Shown: in pieces, positions 45,975-54,721 of the stretch
Layout: the number at the start of each line of letters is the position of its first letter
Numbering within the stretch: position 1 is the first letter of the stretch
DNA from: SAR324 cluster bacterium JCVI-SC AAA005
GTDB taxonomy: Bacteria; SAR324; NAC60-12
Assembly: GCA_000224765.2 (NCBI GenBank)
Contig: AGAU01000041.1
Span: 16,880-80,879 of the forward strand
Direction: 5' to 3'
DNA length: 64,000 bases
The notes under the pieces: generated by a model
Databases searched by the model: none
The model's input: only the letters and a program-made list of their open reading frames with translations
What the model was told of the DNA's origin: nothing
Translations under genes and position numbers: made by a program

Positions 45975-46949
45975 CTATGGTTTGGAATTGAACAGAAATC
46001 TTTTATCTCTGATGTTATTGATTGTTACAGCAATCAAAACGATTATTCCCATGATGAAAAGTTGCCAAAAATAATCGACACCTGCAATTACTAAAGCATT
46101 TGTCATCATAGATAATAATATTGCACCCATCAATGTTCCGTAAACAGTTCCTTTACCCCCAAACAAACTCGTCCCGCCAATGATTACTGCAGCAATAACG
46201 TGAATTTCCATGGAAGTGCCGATTGTCGCCTGGGTGGAGTCTATTCTAGTAATCATTATTAGTCCTCCGAGAGCGACTGATAAGCCCATGAAAGAATAAA
46301 CTAAAATTTCTACTAAATTGACATTTACTCCTGCAAGTCTGGCTGCCTCACGGTTCCCACCTACAGATCTAGCGTGCAAACCAAATTTTGTTTTATTGAA
46401 CAACCAAGCACCAAATAAAGTAAAAATAAGTGAAATTAAAACAGGTACAGGTATTCCAATTATATCACCTTGACCTATCCAAGTTAAAGATTCAGGCAAA
46501 CCATAATGCATTTTTCCTGCTGAGTGAACTAATGCAAGACCTCTAAGACTTACCATAATGCCCAGTGTTGCTATAAAAGGAGGAATATTTATGTAAGATA
46601 TTAGGTAACCAGTAAAAGCACCTAGTGTCCCTCCCATTAAAAACATCAAAAGGACTCCAAGTATTGGGTCGAGTCCATTTTTTATCAATTCAAAGCTTAC
46701 TACAGTGATGAGGGCCAGTAATGAACCAACAGACAGATCTATTCCAGCTGCAGCAATTACAAAGGTCATCCCTACTGCTAATATGATATAATATGAAGCT
46801 TGTGTTAAAACATTAAGTAAATTGGTAATCGTTGCAAACTTAGGATTTATTAAAGAAAATAAGATAGCCAATATAATGACCACTATGGTTAGCCCTAACC
46901 CTTGAAAAAGCCACTTCCTGTCCGCATTACCGATCAATGAATCTGACAT
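45975..46949 (-). CDS. Ribose-type ABC transporter permease (RbsC family)
   Basis: A 324-residue inner-membrane protein with eight to ten membrane segments. Marks: LTQASYYIILAVGMTFVIAAAGIDLSVGSLLALI near residue 50 (the conserved IDLSVGS), INIPPFIATLGIMVSLRGLALV near 115, and ARSVGGNREAARLAGVNV near 190. Forms the channel with the single-domain ATPase encoded upstream. Substrate by family is a pentose, hexose or related polyol. Confidence 0.95.
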   Translation of the reverse strand: MSDSLIGNADRKWLFQGLGLTIVVIILAILFSLINPKFATITNLLNVLTQASYYIILAVGMTFVIAAAGIDLSVGSLLALITVVSFELIKNGLDPILGVLLMFLMGGTLGAFTGYLISYINIPPFIATLGIMVSLRGLALVHSAGKMHYGLPESLTWIGQGDIIGIPVPVLISLIFTLFGAWLFNKTKFGLHARSVGGNREAARLAGVNVNLVEILVYSFMGLSVALGGLIMITRIDSTQATIGTSMEIHVIAAVIIGGTSLFGGKGTVYGTLMGAILLSMMTNALVIAGVDYFWQLFIMGIIVLIAVTINNIRDKRFLFNSKP

Positions 46950-46961
46950 GTTTTTATAATT

Positions 46962-47705
46962 TTAAGATAATCCAAAAGTAATTAATTTTACAATTTCTTC
47001 ACGGGAAGTATTTTGTGCTTCCAATACTTTTATCAACTTTCCATTTTTCATAACAGCTATTCGATCAGATAGTTTAAAAACATGTTCAAGATTATGGCTA
47101 ATTATCAAAACACTTACACTCTCTGACCTCATCTTCTCAATTAAATTCAGAACTTTACTTCCCTCCTCAACACCCAGAGCTGCCATCGGCTCGTCCATGA
47201 TAACTAGTTTTACTTTTTGAAGTAATAATCTGCTGATTGCGATCGTTTGACGCTGTCCTCCTGATAAATTTACTACTGCATCATTGAGCTTTGGCAACTT
47301 AATACTAAATTGATTTAGTAAATCTCGAGTTTCGGTTCGCATCTTTTGGTAATCAAGTTGTGGAAATATTCCTAAAACTTTTTTTTGTAATTCCCGACCT
47401 AGAAAAACGTTTTCTGGCACATTTAGCGTATCAATTAATCCTAACCCTTGATGAAGGCACCCAATACCATAAAATTCTGCTTTTTTTGGAGATTCTAATC
47501 TTACAGCTTCTCCATCAATTTCAATATGCCCACTATCGGGTAGCTGAGCACCAGCTAAAGTCTTTACAAAGGTTGATTTGCCAGCTCCATTATCTCCAAC
47601 AAGTGATAAAATCTCACCTTTTCTAATTTCTAGTGTTATTTCTTCAATTGCTTTTAAGCCACCATAGCTTTTTGTTAAATTCTCAACTTTTATAAAAGAT
47701 TGCAT
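46962..47705 (-). CDS. Ribose-type ABC transporter ATP-binding protein, single-domain
   Basis: A 247-residue ATPase: Walker A LVGDNGAGKSTFVKTLAG near residue 35, signature VVNLSGGQRQTIAISRLLLQK near 145, Walker B VKLVIMDEPMAALGVEEG near 166 and H-loop VLIISHNLEHVFKL near 200. RbsA-type ATPases usually have two fused domains of about 500 residues; this is the single-domain form (as in XylG relatives or FrcA) and must dimerise. It follows the binding protein by 149 bases and precedes the permease by 12. Confidence 0.94.
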   Translation of the reverse strand: MQSFIKVENLTKSYGGLKAIEEITLEIRKGEILSLVGDNGAGKSTFVKTLAGAQLPDSGHIEIDGEAVRLESPKKAEFYGIGCLHQGLGLIDTLNVPENVFLGRELQKKVLGIFPQLDYQKMRTETRDLLNQFSIKLPKLNDAVVNLSGGQRQTIAISRLLLQKVKLVIMDEPMAALGVEEGSKVLNLIEKMRSESVSVLIISHNLEHVFKLSDRIAVMKNGKLIKVLEAQNTSREEIVKLITFGLS

Positions 47706-47853
47706 GAGGATGCTTCTGTGATATTACTTGTATGTCGGTTAGTACTCGCTCTAAAAGGCCTGGCAAGAGTTATATTGGGTGCTAAAACTAGGTCTGATTA
47801 TTCCTGTTAATTTGAATCAATTTTATTCCTAGTTTCAGCTTTCTTACTTTAAT

Positions 47854-48867
47854 TTATCTACCCATTTTCGGTTTTGAATATCGATTAGCGTATTCTACAA
47901 TGTCTCCAGCATCTGACCACTTATCAATCATTTTGAATGGTCCAGACCAACTTTGTGGGGGAGTTTCACCTTTGCTGTGTGCAACAAACGCATCGGCAAC
48001 TCCGACTGCGCTATCGTCGATTGGTCGTAAAACAGATGCTGTCAACCATCCTTCCTTCATAGCTATGATTTCATCTCCAGTACCGCCAAACCCCATGGTA
48101 GCAATTTCATCAGATTTTCCTATCTGCCTTACGGCCTGTCCAGCACCTAAGCCAATCGTCGTGGAAACTCCATAGATTAAATCAAGATCGTCATGCGCTG
48201 CCAACAAATTTTGAGCTGCTTCATAAGCTTTACTTCGGTCAAAATCTGTATGTGGTCCAATTATCACCTCAATATCAGGGTATTGTTCTACAACATTTAA
48301 GAATCCTTCCATTCTTCTATCACTAGCAACACCTGGTGCTCCTTGGAGAATTGCAATTTTACCTTTACCACCTAGGTGCATACTCGCCCACGACCCAGAA
48401 ATTTTGCCTCCCAATAGGTGAGAGAATGCGACATATGTCATTGCACGTGCTTGCTCATCCTCATGTGGATCTAGATAATTAAAAACTATTGTCGGTATTC
48501 CTGCTTTTTTTAGCTTTCTGAGTGCAGGGATACAGGCCTCATATTCTGTTGGCCCTAGGAAAACGTAGTCGACTCCTTTGGCAATCACTGATTCTACTTG
48601 AGCCAATTGCCCCGCATGATCGACATGAGAAGAAACTGCCAATGATTGAATTTCATAATCAACTCCCAACTCATCTAAGCGACCCTGTATTGCCCAGAAG
48701 ACTCTTTCCCATGCATCTGAAATATCAAATGAAGGTGAAAGATAAGCTATTTTCATGGTTTCGGCCTTACTAACTTTGGGTGAAACAGTAAGACCTAGGA
48801 AAAATACGCTCATCGCAATCATTGTAATCGCAATGAATGATTTTTGAATCATGTATCTTTTGAACAT
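47854..48867 (-). CDS. Ribose-type ABC transporter substrate-binding protein
   Basis: About 337 residues with a long signal peptide (MFKRYMIQKSF to SKA, then ETMKIAYLSPSFD). The type I periplasmic binding fold is clear: ISDAWERVFWAIQGRLDELGVDYEIQSLAVSS at the N-domain, VDYVFLGPTEYEA near 90, GKIAILQGAPGVASDRRMEGFLNV near 165 and DLIYGVSTTIGLGAGQAVRQIG near 230. ATG 48867 is preferred because GGAG lies 6 bases upstream; a TTG four codons earlier is in frame. It is the first gene of its operon. Confidence 0.93.
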   Translation of the reverse strand: MFKRYMIQKSFIAITMIAMSVFFLGLTVSPKVSKAETMKIAYLSPSFDISDAWERVFWAIQGRLDELGVDYEIQSLAVSSHVDHAGQLAQVESVIAKGVDYVFLGPTEYEACIPALRKLKKAGIPTIVFNYLDPHEDEQARAMTYVAFSHLLGGKISGSWASMHLGGKGKIAILQGAPGVASDRRMEGFLNVVEQYPDIEVIIGPHTDFDRSKAYEAAQNLLAAHDDLDLIYGVSTTIGLGAGQAVRQIGKSDEIATMGFGGTGDEIIAMKEGWLTASVLRPIDDSAVGVADAFVAHSKGETPPQSWSGPFKMIDKWSDAGDIVEYANRYSKPKMGR

Positions 48868-49133
48868 GTGAGTCTCCAATATTGGATTTGAAAGATTTTT
48901 CGATTACCTTATTAACCGAAATGATAAGCTGATTATGTCAAACAAACTTGATTTACAGTCAAGGTGTTTTTTATTTTAGTATTTGAAAACAAAATAAAAA
49001 TTACTTTTCAAATTAATTTATCTTGGAGTTAGATTAATCGAATGGTCTTGACAAAAAAACTAGCCTCTAAGGCTGGAGATTTGCGAAGGCAATGTCCTCA
49101 CTGCGCTCGTCCAGACTACATCCTATTGGGTAA

Positions 49134-49334
49134 GACTGGATTCCACAAAAGAAGATTCGCAGCTACAAGGCCCGTTTTACTGAAATGACGCAAATCGGTG
49201 AGACTTTTAGCTGTTCAGGTCGGGTTGTAGAAAAATGGGAGGAAGATGGCAGACGCATAGCGAGGATTGAACCGTTTGTTGAAACCACGCAAGCCACAAC
49301 GATCCTTGGGAAAGCTGAGGTTTTTTTCGATTAA
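49134..49334 (+). pseudogene. C-terminal fragment of a MaoC-like dehydratase (hotdog fold)
   Basis: The frame reads DWIPQKKIRSYKARFTEMTQIGETFSCSG then RVVEKWEEDGRRIARIEPFVETTQATTILGKAEVFFD and stops at TAA 49332-49334. The order (surface Arg/Lys strand, I-G-E-T-F turn, long closing strands, G-K-A-E-V) is the usual end of MaoC-type hotdog proteins. A TAA directly precedes the fragment, and the missing first half is not found upstream, so this is a relic rather than a gene. Confidence 0.6.
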
Positions 49335-49362
49335 AACTCTGAACTTTCACGTTGATTCAAGC

Positions 49363-50208
49363 TTAGTTTTCAGCGATGATTTTTTCTATTTCAACGGCAT
49401 ATTCCTCAAGTTTGGCTAGTCCATATTCCCGCTGCTGTGCGGTGAGTATCTGATCAATTGCTAGTATCCTAGCTTCATAGCGGCTACGCCAGTCATTTTG
49501 CTGATCTTTGGCTTGGAAATTATGCTGCCATGCTATCAGCCATTTCTCGGCCTGTTCTTGATCTGGTTCTAGATTCAGAAAATTGAAAAGCTCTGCTTGT
49601 GACCTTTCTCGGCGTTCCAATCGAAATTGAGTTGCATCAACTACATGTCGAGTTTTTTGCCAAATACCCTCTAAAGCTCGAAATTGTTCCGGCGACCAAT
49701 CACCGAACCATTCTTCAAGACTCTCCTGCCTTTGGTCACGGAGCTTTTCTTCTCTTTCTTCAGTAGTTTTTTCAAGTCGTTCAGCTATTTCCTCATTCTC
49801 TTCTCGGAACACATCTCTTAACTCATCTACTTGATCTGGTTTCAAGTCAGCCAGTAACTGGGCGGCATCTGGGCGCAATTGATCCATTAGTCGATTCCAA
49901 CTAAGATTAACTTGCTCAAGCCCTTCGCGCAATTCTTCTGGATTTAATCCATCCCGAGCTTTAGCCTGGATATCTCGAAGAAAATTAAGGTACTGAGGCA
50001 GTTCTTCTTTGCGGTGCCAAACAATGTGTTCGGCTAATCGGACATTCAGCCATCTGTCCTGATCGCTTGTAAGGTCAAGGTAAGAGTCTAGACTCCAGCG
50101 TGTTAGCCAGTTTAGATTGTTGTAGCCTAGATAAAGCGTATTACAGCTACCTTGTACGAGTAGTAACCCTACCAGCCAAACCACTCTGAAATTTTTGAAC
50201 AGGATCAT
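49363..50208 (-). CDS. DUF6279-like lipoprotein
   Basis: A 281-residue protein with a lipoprotein signal (VVWLVGLLLVQGSC, Cys at about 22 as the lipid site). The mature start TLYLGYNNLNWLTRWSLDSYLDLTSDQ is the hallmark of the DUF6279 family. The rest is highly charged and helical, with predicted coiled coils (REENEEIAERLEKTTEEREEKLRDQ). Exported to the outer or inner membrane; function unknown. It is minus-strand and faces the relic-rich region to its right. Confidence 0.88.
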   Translation of the reverse strand: MILFKNFRVVWLVGLLLVQGSCNTLYLGYNNLNWLTRWSLDSYLDLTSDQDRWLNVRLAEHIVWHRKEELPQYLNFLRDIQAKARDGLNPEELREGLEQVNLSWNRLMDQLRPDAAQLLADLKPDQVDELRDVFREENEEIAERLEKTTEEREEKLRDQRQESLEEWFGDWSPEQFRALEGIWQKTRHVVDATQFRLERRERSQAELFNFLNLEPDQEQAEKWLIAWQHNFQAKDQQNDWRSRYEARILAIDQILTAQQREYGLAKLEEYAVEIEKIIAEN

Positions 50209-51022
50209 ACTCTTTCAGTAATTTTGACACGGTGGTTATTGAAGCCCTTATCATTGAGATTGCCAAGTAGATTATTTATTTGGATTTTAATGAAATCACA
50301 TGTCAATTTTAGGAAAGATTGCAATGGGTTGACTCTATTTTGATGGTTCTAAATTGATGAAGCAAAAAAAGATTTAAGGAGCCTAATTATAACAAATCTT
50401 TTATTTTAGAAATAGCAAAAATATCATTAAAAAATATTTTATGTTCCTTCTTAATGTGTCAGGTTTATTGTTCCTCAATTGCATGTAGGTCCAATGTCAG
50501 TTCAATTAAATCACGAAGCACTTTTGCAAAATACCAAACTAGTCAACTAGCTTCAAAAAATTCGAGTACCTTGAGAAGCTAAATTGATGAATGGTTTTTG
50601 AAACACACCAGGCATCGATTTATAGATTGAGAGAACCACACTGTAAGTTCTGGATACCAATTTGTATTTGAATTCTGCAGGTAACATTCTTAGCCTTCGG
50701 ATCGAATAAGCAAAGTCATGGCAGATTGCAAAAAGAAGCGAATGTGTCACCACTTCGAATTTTTTTAGAGCGAGATTATTTCGATTTGTTCATTCAAAGA
50801 TTTTTCTAATAAAAATCACGAAAAGGATAGTCGTAAACCCCTAATCAAAGTTGAAACACAACCTGAGTTGATCGATGCTTGATCAATCTAATTTTGATGA
50901 AAAAGAGATCGTCGACACCAGCAATTTTTAATTCGGGATTTTACTTTAAATAGCCTACCTTTATAGCACCTGAAATTGCTCAGTGAAGAAACACTCCCCA
51001 TTGTTCTATTCAACTAAGAAAT
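50209..51022. other. Gene-poor AT-rich stretch
   Basis: About 800 bases upstream of the DUF6279 gene. A 66-codon minus frame near 50553-50753 resembles no family known to me. I see no RNA gene, repeat ends or clear promoter; it may hold worn-down gene remains. Confidence 0.4.
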
Positions 51023-51793
51023 GTGACGAATGTGGCGTGGTCAAACACAACCGTGGGCCTACTTTGTTTCATTATCTCATTTTTTTGTCCAATTGAATCA
51101 GGGCAGACTAAAGAGATGCAGCAGTTTGCTGGTTTTAAGATGGATCGTACAGAAGTGACGATTGGAGATTTTAGAAAATGTGCCGTAGCAACAAAGTTTA
51201 TTACCAAGGCCGAGATAGAGGGTGGTGGATTTGAATATGGCGCTGGATAGGAGCGCCGCCCCGGTTGGACTTGGCAACGACCACATGGAGTTGAAGCTAA
51301 TGATCAGGAACCTGCCGTCCATTTGAACTATGCAAAAGCTCAGAGTTACTGTGAGTGGACTGGTAAGCGGTTGCCTTCAGATGAAGAATGGGCTAGCGCA
51401 GCTTATCATGAGCAGAGAAAAGAGCCACCTGTGGGCTTTGAGTTTGGAAAAACCTATGACTATCCGACTAGAGATGATCGGATTGGTGCAAATTGTTTAG
51501 GAAAATGTGGTCCATCGCGCTCAGTGGATCATGGGATCAAATTGAGTCGTAAAACTGGGCATACTTTAACTGGCAATAGTAAGACAGGGGTCAATGGGCT
51601 TTATGAAATGGGAGCCAACGTATGGGAATGGATTTTGGGAGAAGGTGAACAAGCTCGAATTAAAGGAGGCTCTTGGTGGTATGGAACCCAGTCAATGCAC
51701 CGAAAACATTTTGCATATAAACCAAAAGATTTCTACGCGATTTACATGCGATTTACATCGGCTTCCGATACGCCTCAGATCTCTGAATTTTGA
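51023..51793 (+). pseudogene. SUMF1/FGE-sulfatase-domain gene interrupted by an in-frame TAG
   Basis: The frame from GTG 51023 has a signal-like segment (GLLCFIISFFCPIESG) then the domain start MQQFAGFKMDRTEVTIGDFRKC and EGGGFEYGAG, where a TAG (51248-51250) falls at the usual Trp of (G/E)WERRPGW. The same frame continues ERRPGWTWQRPHG to YAKAQSYCEWTGKRLPSDEEW, GLYEMGANVWEW and KGGSWWYGTQSMHRKHF, ending at 51793. A single TGG-to-TAG change explains it. The two copper-binding Cys of true formylglycine-generating enzymes, in the GGSxxC-x4-C segment, are Tyr and Met here, so even when intact it was not a sulfatase-activating enzyme. Confidence 0.85.
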
Positions 51794-52027
51794 AAAATCG
51801 TCAAATTTTGAAATTCCAATTAGTTGAAATTACTAATCTCTTTATCAAATTGCTCAATATTTTAGCTAAAATTATTAGTTATTATTTCTATAAGTTATTG
51901 AAAGTAATAATTAAAAATATTTTTCCTATTTTAGAATACTTAGTTTTGAACATTCGTAAATTCATCATAAATGAACGGTATTGATGAGTCATAGAAAGAT
52001 CAAAGGTTCTCCAACGAAATGCAGGAA

Positions 52028-52344
52028 ATGAAATTTGATGACTCAGTTACTTCTGTCAAATACAACCCTGAAGATGTATTAGCTCTGTGAAAAGGAGTGT
52101 GTCAATATAACACTCAAATCATTATTGACTGTCTGCGATCAATCGGGATTACTGCTGGATATGTCTGTAGTTTACTTTGCACCGCATCTCCAGCGAGGAA
52201 GTCAATTTTAGATGGAGCAGATGCCACATATACTTGGTTAATGGTTTGGTCGAGTATAAAACTACAAAGAACAAGTATTTCGGAGACAAATACGGAATGA
52301 TTGCGAGGCGAAAGGGTCATGCTGATGTATCTCTAATCAGGTAG
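52028..52344 (+). pseudogene. Transglutaminase-like gene relic
   Basis: The frame MKFDDSVTSVKYNPEDVLAL is followed by a TGA (52088-52090), then KGVCQYNTQIIIDCLRSIGI, which carries the catalytic Cys of the transglutaminase-like (COG1305) fold, and GADATYTWLMVW. The usual GADxSHAW has its catalytic His as Tyr here. After a frameshift, KYFGDKYGMIARRKGHADVSLIR matches the family's third region and ends at TAG 52344. Stop, frameshift and lost His mark it as decayed. Confidence 0.72.
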
Positions 52345-52432
52345 ATGCGCTAAATTATAACCAGTCCTGTTCCCAGGTGGTGAATATGACTTCTTTAGAA
52401 CAATGTTCTTAAGGAAATTAATCATAAAGCTT

Positions 52433-52882
52433 TTAGCACAAAGTACTGATTCCTCTAAGTCTTCTAGCTTTTTGGATGACCTCAATAGTTTTTGACCATA
52501 AGCCCAGTTCTTCTAATTGATTAAGAGAAATCCACTCAGCATGTTGTGCATCATCAGAACCAATTGGAATGCCTGAATCCCAATTTGCCCAGTAATCGAT
52601 TAGAGTATAATGGAAGCGAACTTGTTGATCTTCGTCTCGAATAATTGAATCAACAACTTCGAGAAATTGAGGTTGCTGAATTTGAACGCCAGTTTCTTCC
52701 AAGACTTCTCTACAAGCTGTTTCTTTAACAGTTTCTCCGATCGACTGAGCGCCACCAGGCAAGCTCCACTCGCCCATTCTTGGTGGCCGGCCACGTCGGA
52801 TCAACAAGACATGTTCTTCCTTCAAAACAACGACTCCCACACCAATAAATGGGCGGTTGGGGTACTCTCTGGATTCGGACAC
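52433..52882 (-). CDS. NUDIX hydrolase
   Basis: A 149-residue enzyme with a complete Nudix box GGAQSIGETVKETACREVLEETGV near residue 40 (G-x5-E-x7-R-E-U-x-E-E-x-G-U), which holds the Mg and catalytic Glu residues. The fold flanks are PFIGVGVVVLKEEHVLLIRRG and DAQHAEWISLNQLEELGLW. It hydrolyses a nucleoside diphosphate linked to another group; substrate not readable. Its start lies 22 bases from the stop of the TauE/SafE gene, on the same strand, so it may be the second gene of that unit. Confidence 0.93.
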   Translation of the reverse strand: MSESREYPNRPFIGVGVVVLKEEHVLLIRRGRPPRMGEWSLPGGAQSIGETVKETACREVLEETGVQIQQPQFLEVVDSIIRDEDQQVRFHYTLIDYWANWDSGIPIGSDDAQHAEWISLNQLEELGLWSKTIEVIQKARRLRGISTLC

Positions 52883-52903
52883 TAATTACTTTATTGTAAA
52901 AGT

Positions 52904-53692
52904 TCACTTACTTATTGAGAAGGTAAGAACCTCCAAATCATTTAGGGCATTGGTCACAATATACGTACCCAAGACCATAAGAAAACAGAGAAAAATTTTA
53001 CGGAACAATCCCTCTGAGACATATTGGCGAATTTGTTGCCCAATCAGCATCCCACAGGCAGTACCAAAAAATGCACCGATGGATAGAAGTAGTTGTTTCT
53101 CATAGAGAATTTCCATTTGATACAGTGCGATTGCCAAAAAAACGGTAACGGTATTAAGGACAATACCCAAGGCTTGTACCAATTCGTCTCGGTTCAAACC
53201 AAGACCATAGATATAAAAAATACTTGGCACAGAAAAAATACCTGTCATTCCCAACATTACTCCCCCAAAGATGCCAACAAAAAATCCCCAGGGATTTTCT
53301 TTTCCTTTGGGAACTTGAACTGTGAATCCCCCGAGGCTCAAACTTGCAAAGATCAGTAGTAGCACTCCAAGAATTACAGAAAACAACGGAGGGTCAAATT
53401 TATCGAGAAAATATGTTCCAACCCAAATACCTGGGGGAACCATTAGAATTAAAACCCATAATTTCTTTAATAAAATCAGCATTTTTCCTCCTTTAAAAGC
53501 TTGCCATACATTTGTGAGGAAACTTGGTAGGAGAGTAATGACAACCGCACTTGGTACAGGTTGAAAAAGACTCATTAATGAAAGTGTGATCATTGGAATA
53601 CCCAACCCAATTAGACCTTTGACAATACCAGCAAACAAAAAGATCAATACGATTTCTGTTTGAAAAATTGTGCTAAATTCGAGAGGAATCAT
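52904..53692 (-). CDS. TauE/SafE-family sulfite/sulfonate exporter-like membrane protein
   Basis: A 262-residue protein with eight predicted membrane segments in two repeats (FLFAGIVKGLIGLGIPMITLSLMSLF near residue 20 and FFVGIFGGVMLGMTGIFSVPSIFYI near 140), each with the TauE-like GLIGLG/GMTGIF turn. Family members export sulfite, sulfoacetate or taurine-derived sulfur, or take up small anions. Sulfur from the sulfatases elsewhere would be sulfate, so a direct link is not shown. Divergent from the IclR gene. Confidence 0.88.
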   Translation of the reverse strand: MIPLEFSTIFQTEIVLIFLFAGIVKGLIGLGIPMITLSLMSLFQPVPSAVVITLLPSFLTNVWQAFKGGKMLILLKKLWVLILMVPPGIWVGTYFLDKFDPPLFSVILGVLLLIFASLSLGGFTVQVPKGKENPWGFFVGIFGGVMLGMTGIFSVPSIFYIYGLGLNRDELVQALGIVLNTVTVFLAIALYQMEILYEKQLLLSIGAFFGTACGMLIGQQIRQYVSEGLFRKIFLCFLMVLGTYIVTNALNDLEVLTFSISK

Positions 53693-53870
53693 TTTTGGAA
53701 ACGATAATTTGTCGATTGGATCTCAGTGGAGGCAGAACTTTTCGGTGTGCAAAAGCGTAAAAGATCTACTAAACCCAAAAACACTTTACTCATTTACACA
53801 AGTAATCTCTGTTCAATTTCGGGATAAAAAACAAATCTTTTGTAAGACAAAAAACTTGACTTAGTAAAAG

Positions 53871-54710
53871 TTGAAAATAGTATTCTCGAACACTCAATTC
53901 TGGAATTTATTTCGGTATCCGAAATTGCAAAAAAACAAAAATTTTATTTATGTGCTTGAGAAAGCTATGAGAATTTTGGAAGAGTTCTCTAGTACAAGCC
54001 CTAATTTAACTCTTACTGAATTAGAAAAAAAAACAGGTTATGGCCCTGGAACTACACACCGGATTTTAAAAACACTTACCGAGTTAGGATATCTAAGATT
54101 CACAGCTGAAACTAAACGGTACAGTCTCACTTTTAAAATCCTCAATTTGGGTTTTTCAGCTATTAGTCGTACAGAAATACGTGAAATTGTACGCCCCCAA
54201 CTGCAAAATTTGGCTTCAATAACCAAACAAGTAGTTAGCTTTGGTATTTTAGACCAAGTAGATGTGGTTTATATCGATCGAGTGCAATCTAATGCTTTTC
54301 GACTGGGTGTTGATATAAGGATTGGGACTAGGATACCAACCTACTATACGGCAATTGGTAAAAGTATTCTTGCGTTTCTCGAAGAGAAAAAGATAAGAGA
54401 AATTTTAAACTCTCAAATGTTAGTTGATCCCTACACGAAAGAGGGCATTGAATTGGAGCGAATAATTAAGGAACTTAAGAGCATCAGAAAACAAAAATGG
54501 TGTTATAGTGAACCAGCACCAGCAATTAGAGTTTTAGCTGCACCGATATTAGATCAGTATAGTAATCCAATTGCTGCAATAAGTATTGCTGGGTTACAAT
54601 TGAATTCAACAAAAGATTCATTCATCGATGAAAATCTTAATCATCTATCCCACACTACAGGCCAACTAGGCCCAGCTCTCTCAATCCTTGGATCATGTGA
54701 AAACTATTGA
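53871..54710 (+). CDS. IclR-family transcriptional regulator
   Basis: A 279-residue regulator. The N-terminal winged helix is VLEKAMRILEEFSSTSPNLTLTELEKKTGYGPGTTHRILKTLTELGYL. The effector domain carries the family motif ISRTEIREIVRPQLQNLASITKQVVSFGIL near 110 and YCEP-type WCYSEPAPAIRVLAAPILDQ near 210. The start is TTG 53871 as annotated; GTG near 53950 (MLEKAMRILEEF) is another option, so the extra N-terminal stretch is uncertain. Precedes the whole PL22/ABC operon and overlaps it closely (its stop is 12 bases before the next ATG), so it is the likely local controller. Confidence 0.93.
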   Translation: MKIVFSNTQFWNLFRYPKLQKNKNFIYVLEKAMRILEEFSSTSPNLTLTELEKKTGYGPGTTHRILKTLTELGYLRFTAETKRYSLTFKILNLGFSAISRTEIREIVRPQLQNLASITKQVVSFGILDQVDVVYIDRVQSNAFRLGVDIRIGTRIPTYYTAIGKSILAFLEEKKIREILNSQMLVDPYTKEGIELERIIKELKSIRKQKWCYSEPAPAIRVLAAPILDQYSNPIAAISIAGLQLNSTKDSFIDENLNHLSHTTGQLGPALSILGSCENY

Positions 54711-54721
54711 AAGGAAAACTT

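Noticed and set aside
50553..50753. 66-codon minus-strand frame
   Set aside because: Looks faintly protein-like but cannot be placed and lacks a convincing start; left as part of the gene-poor stretch.
51790..51984. 64-codon frame of hydrophobic and Lys/Asn-rich sequence
   Set aside because: Located in extremely AT-rich DNA where such frames arise by base composition; no ribosome site or homology.
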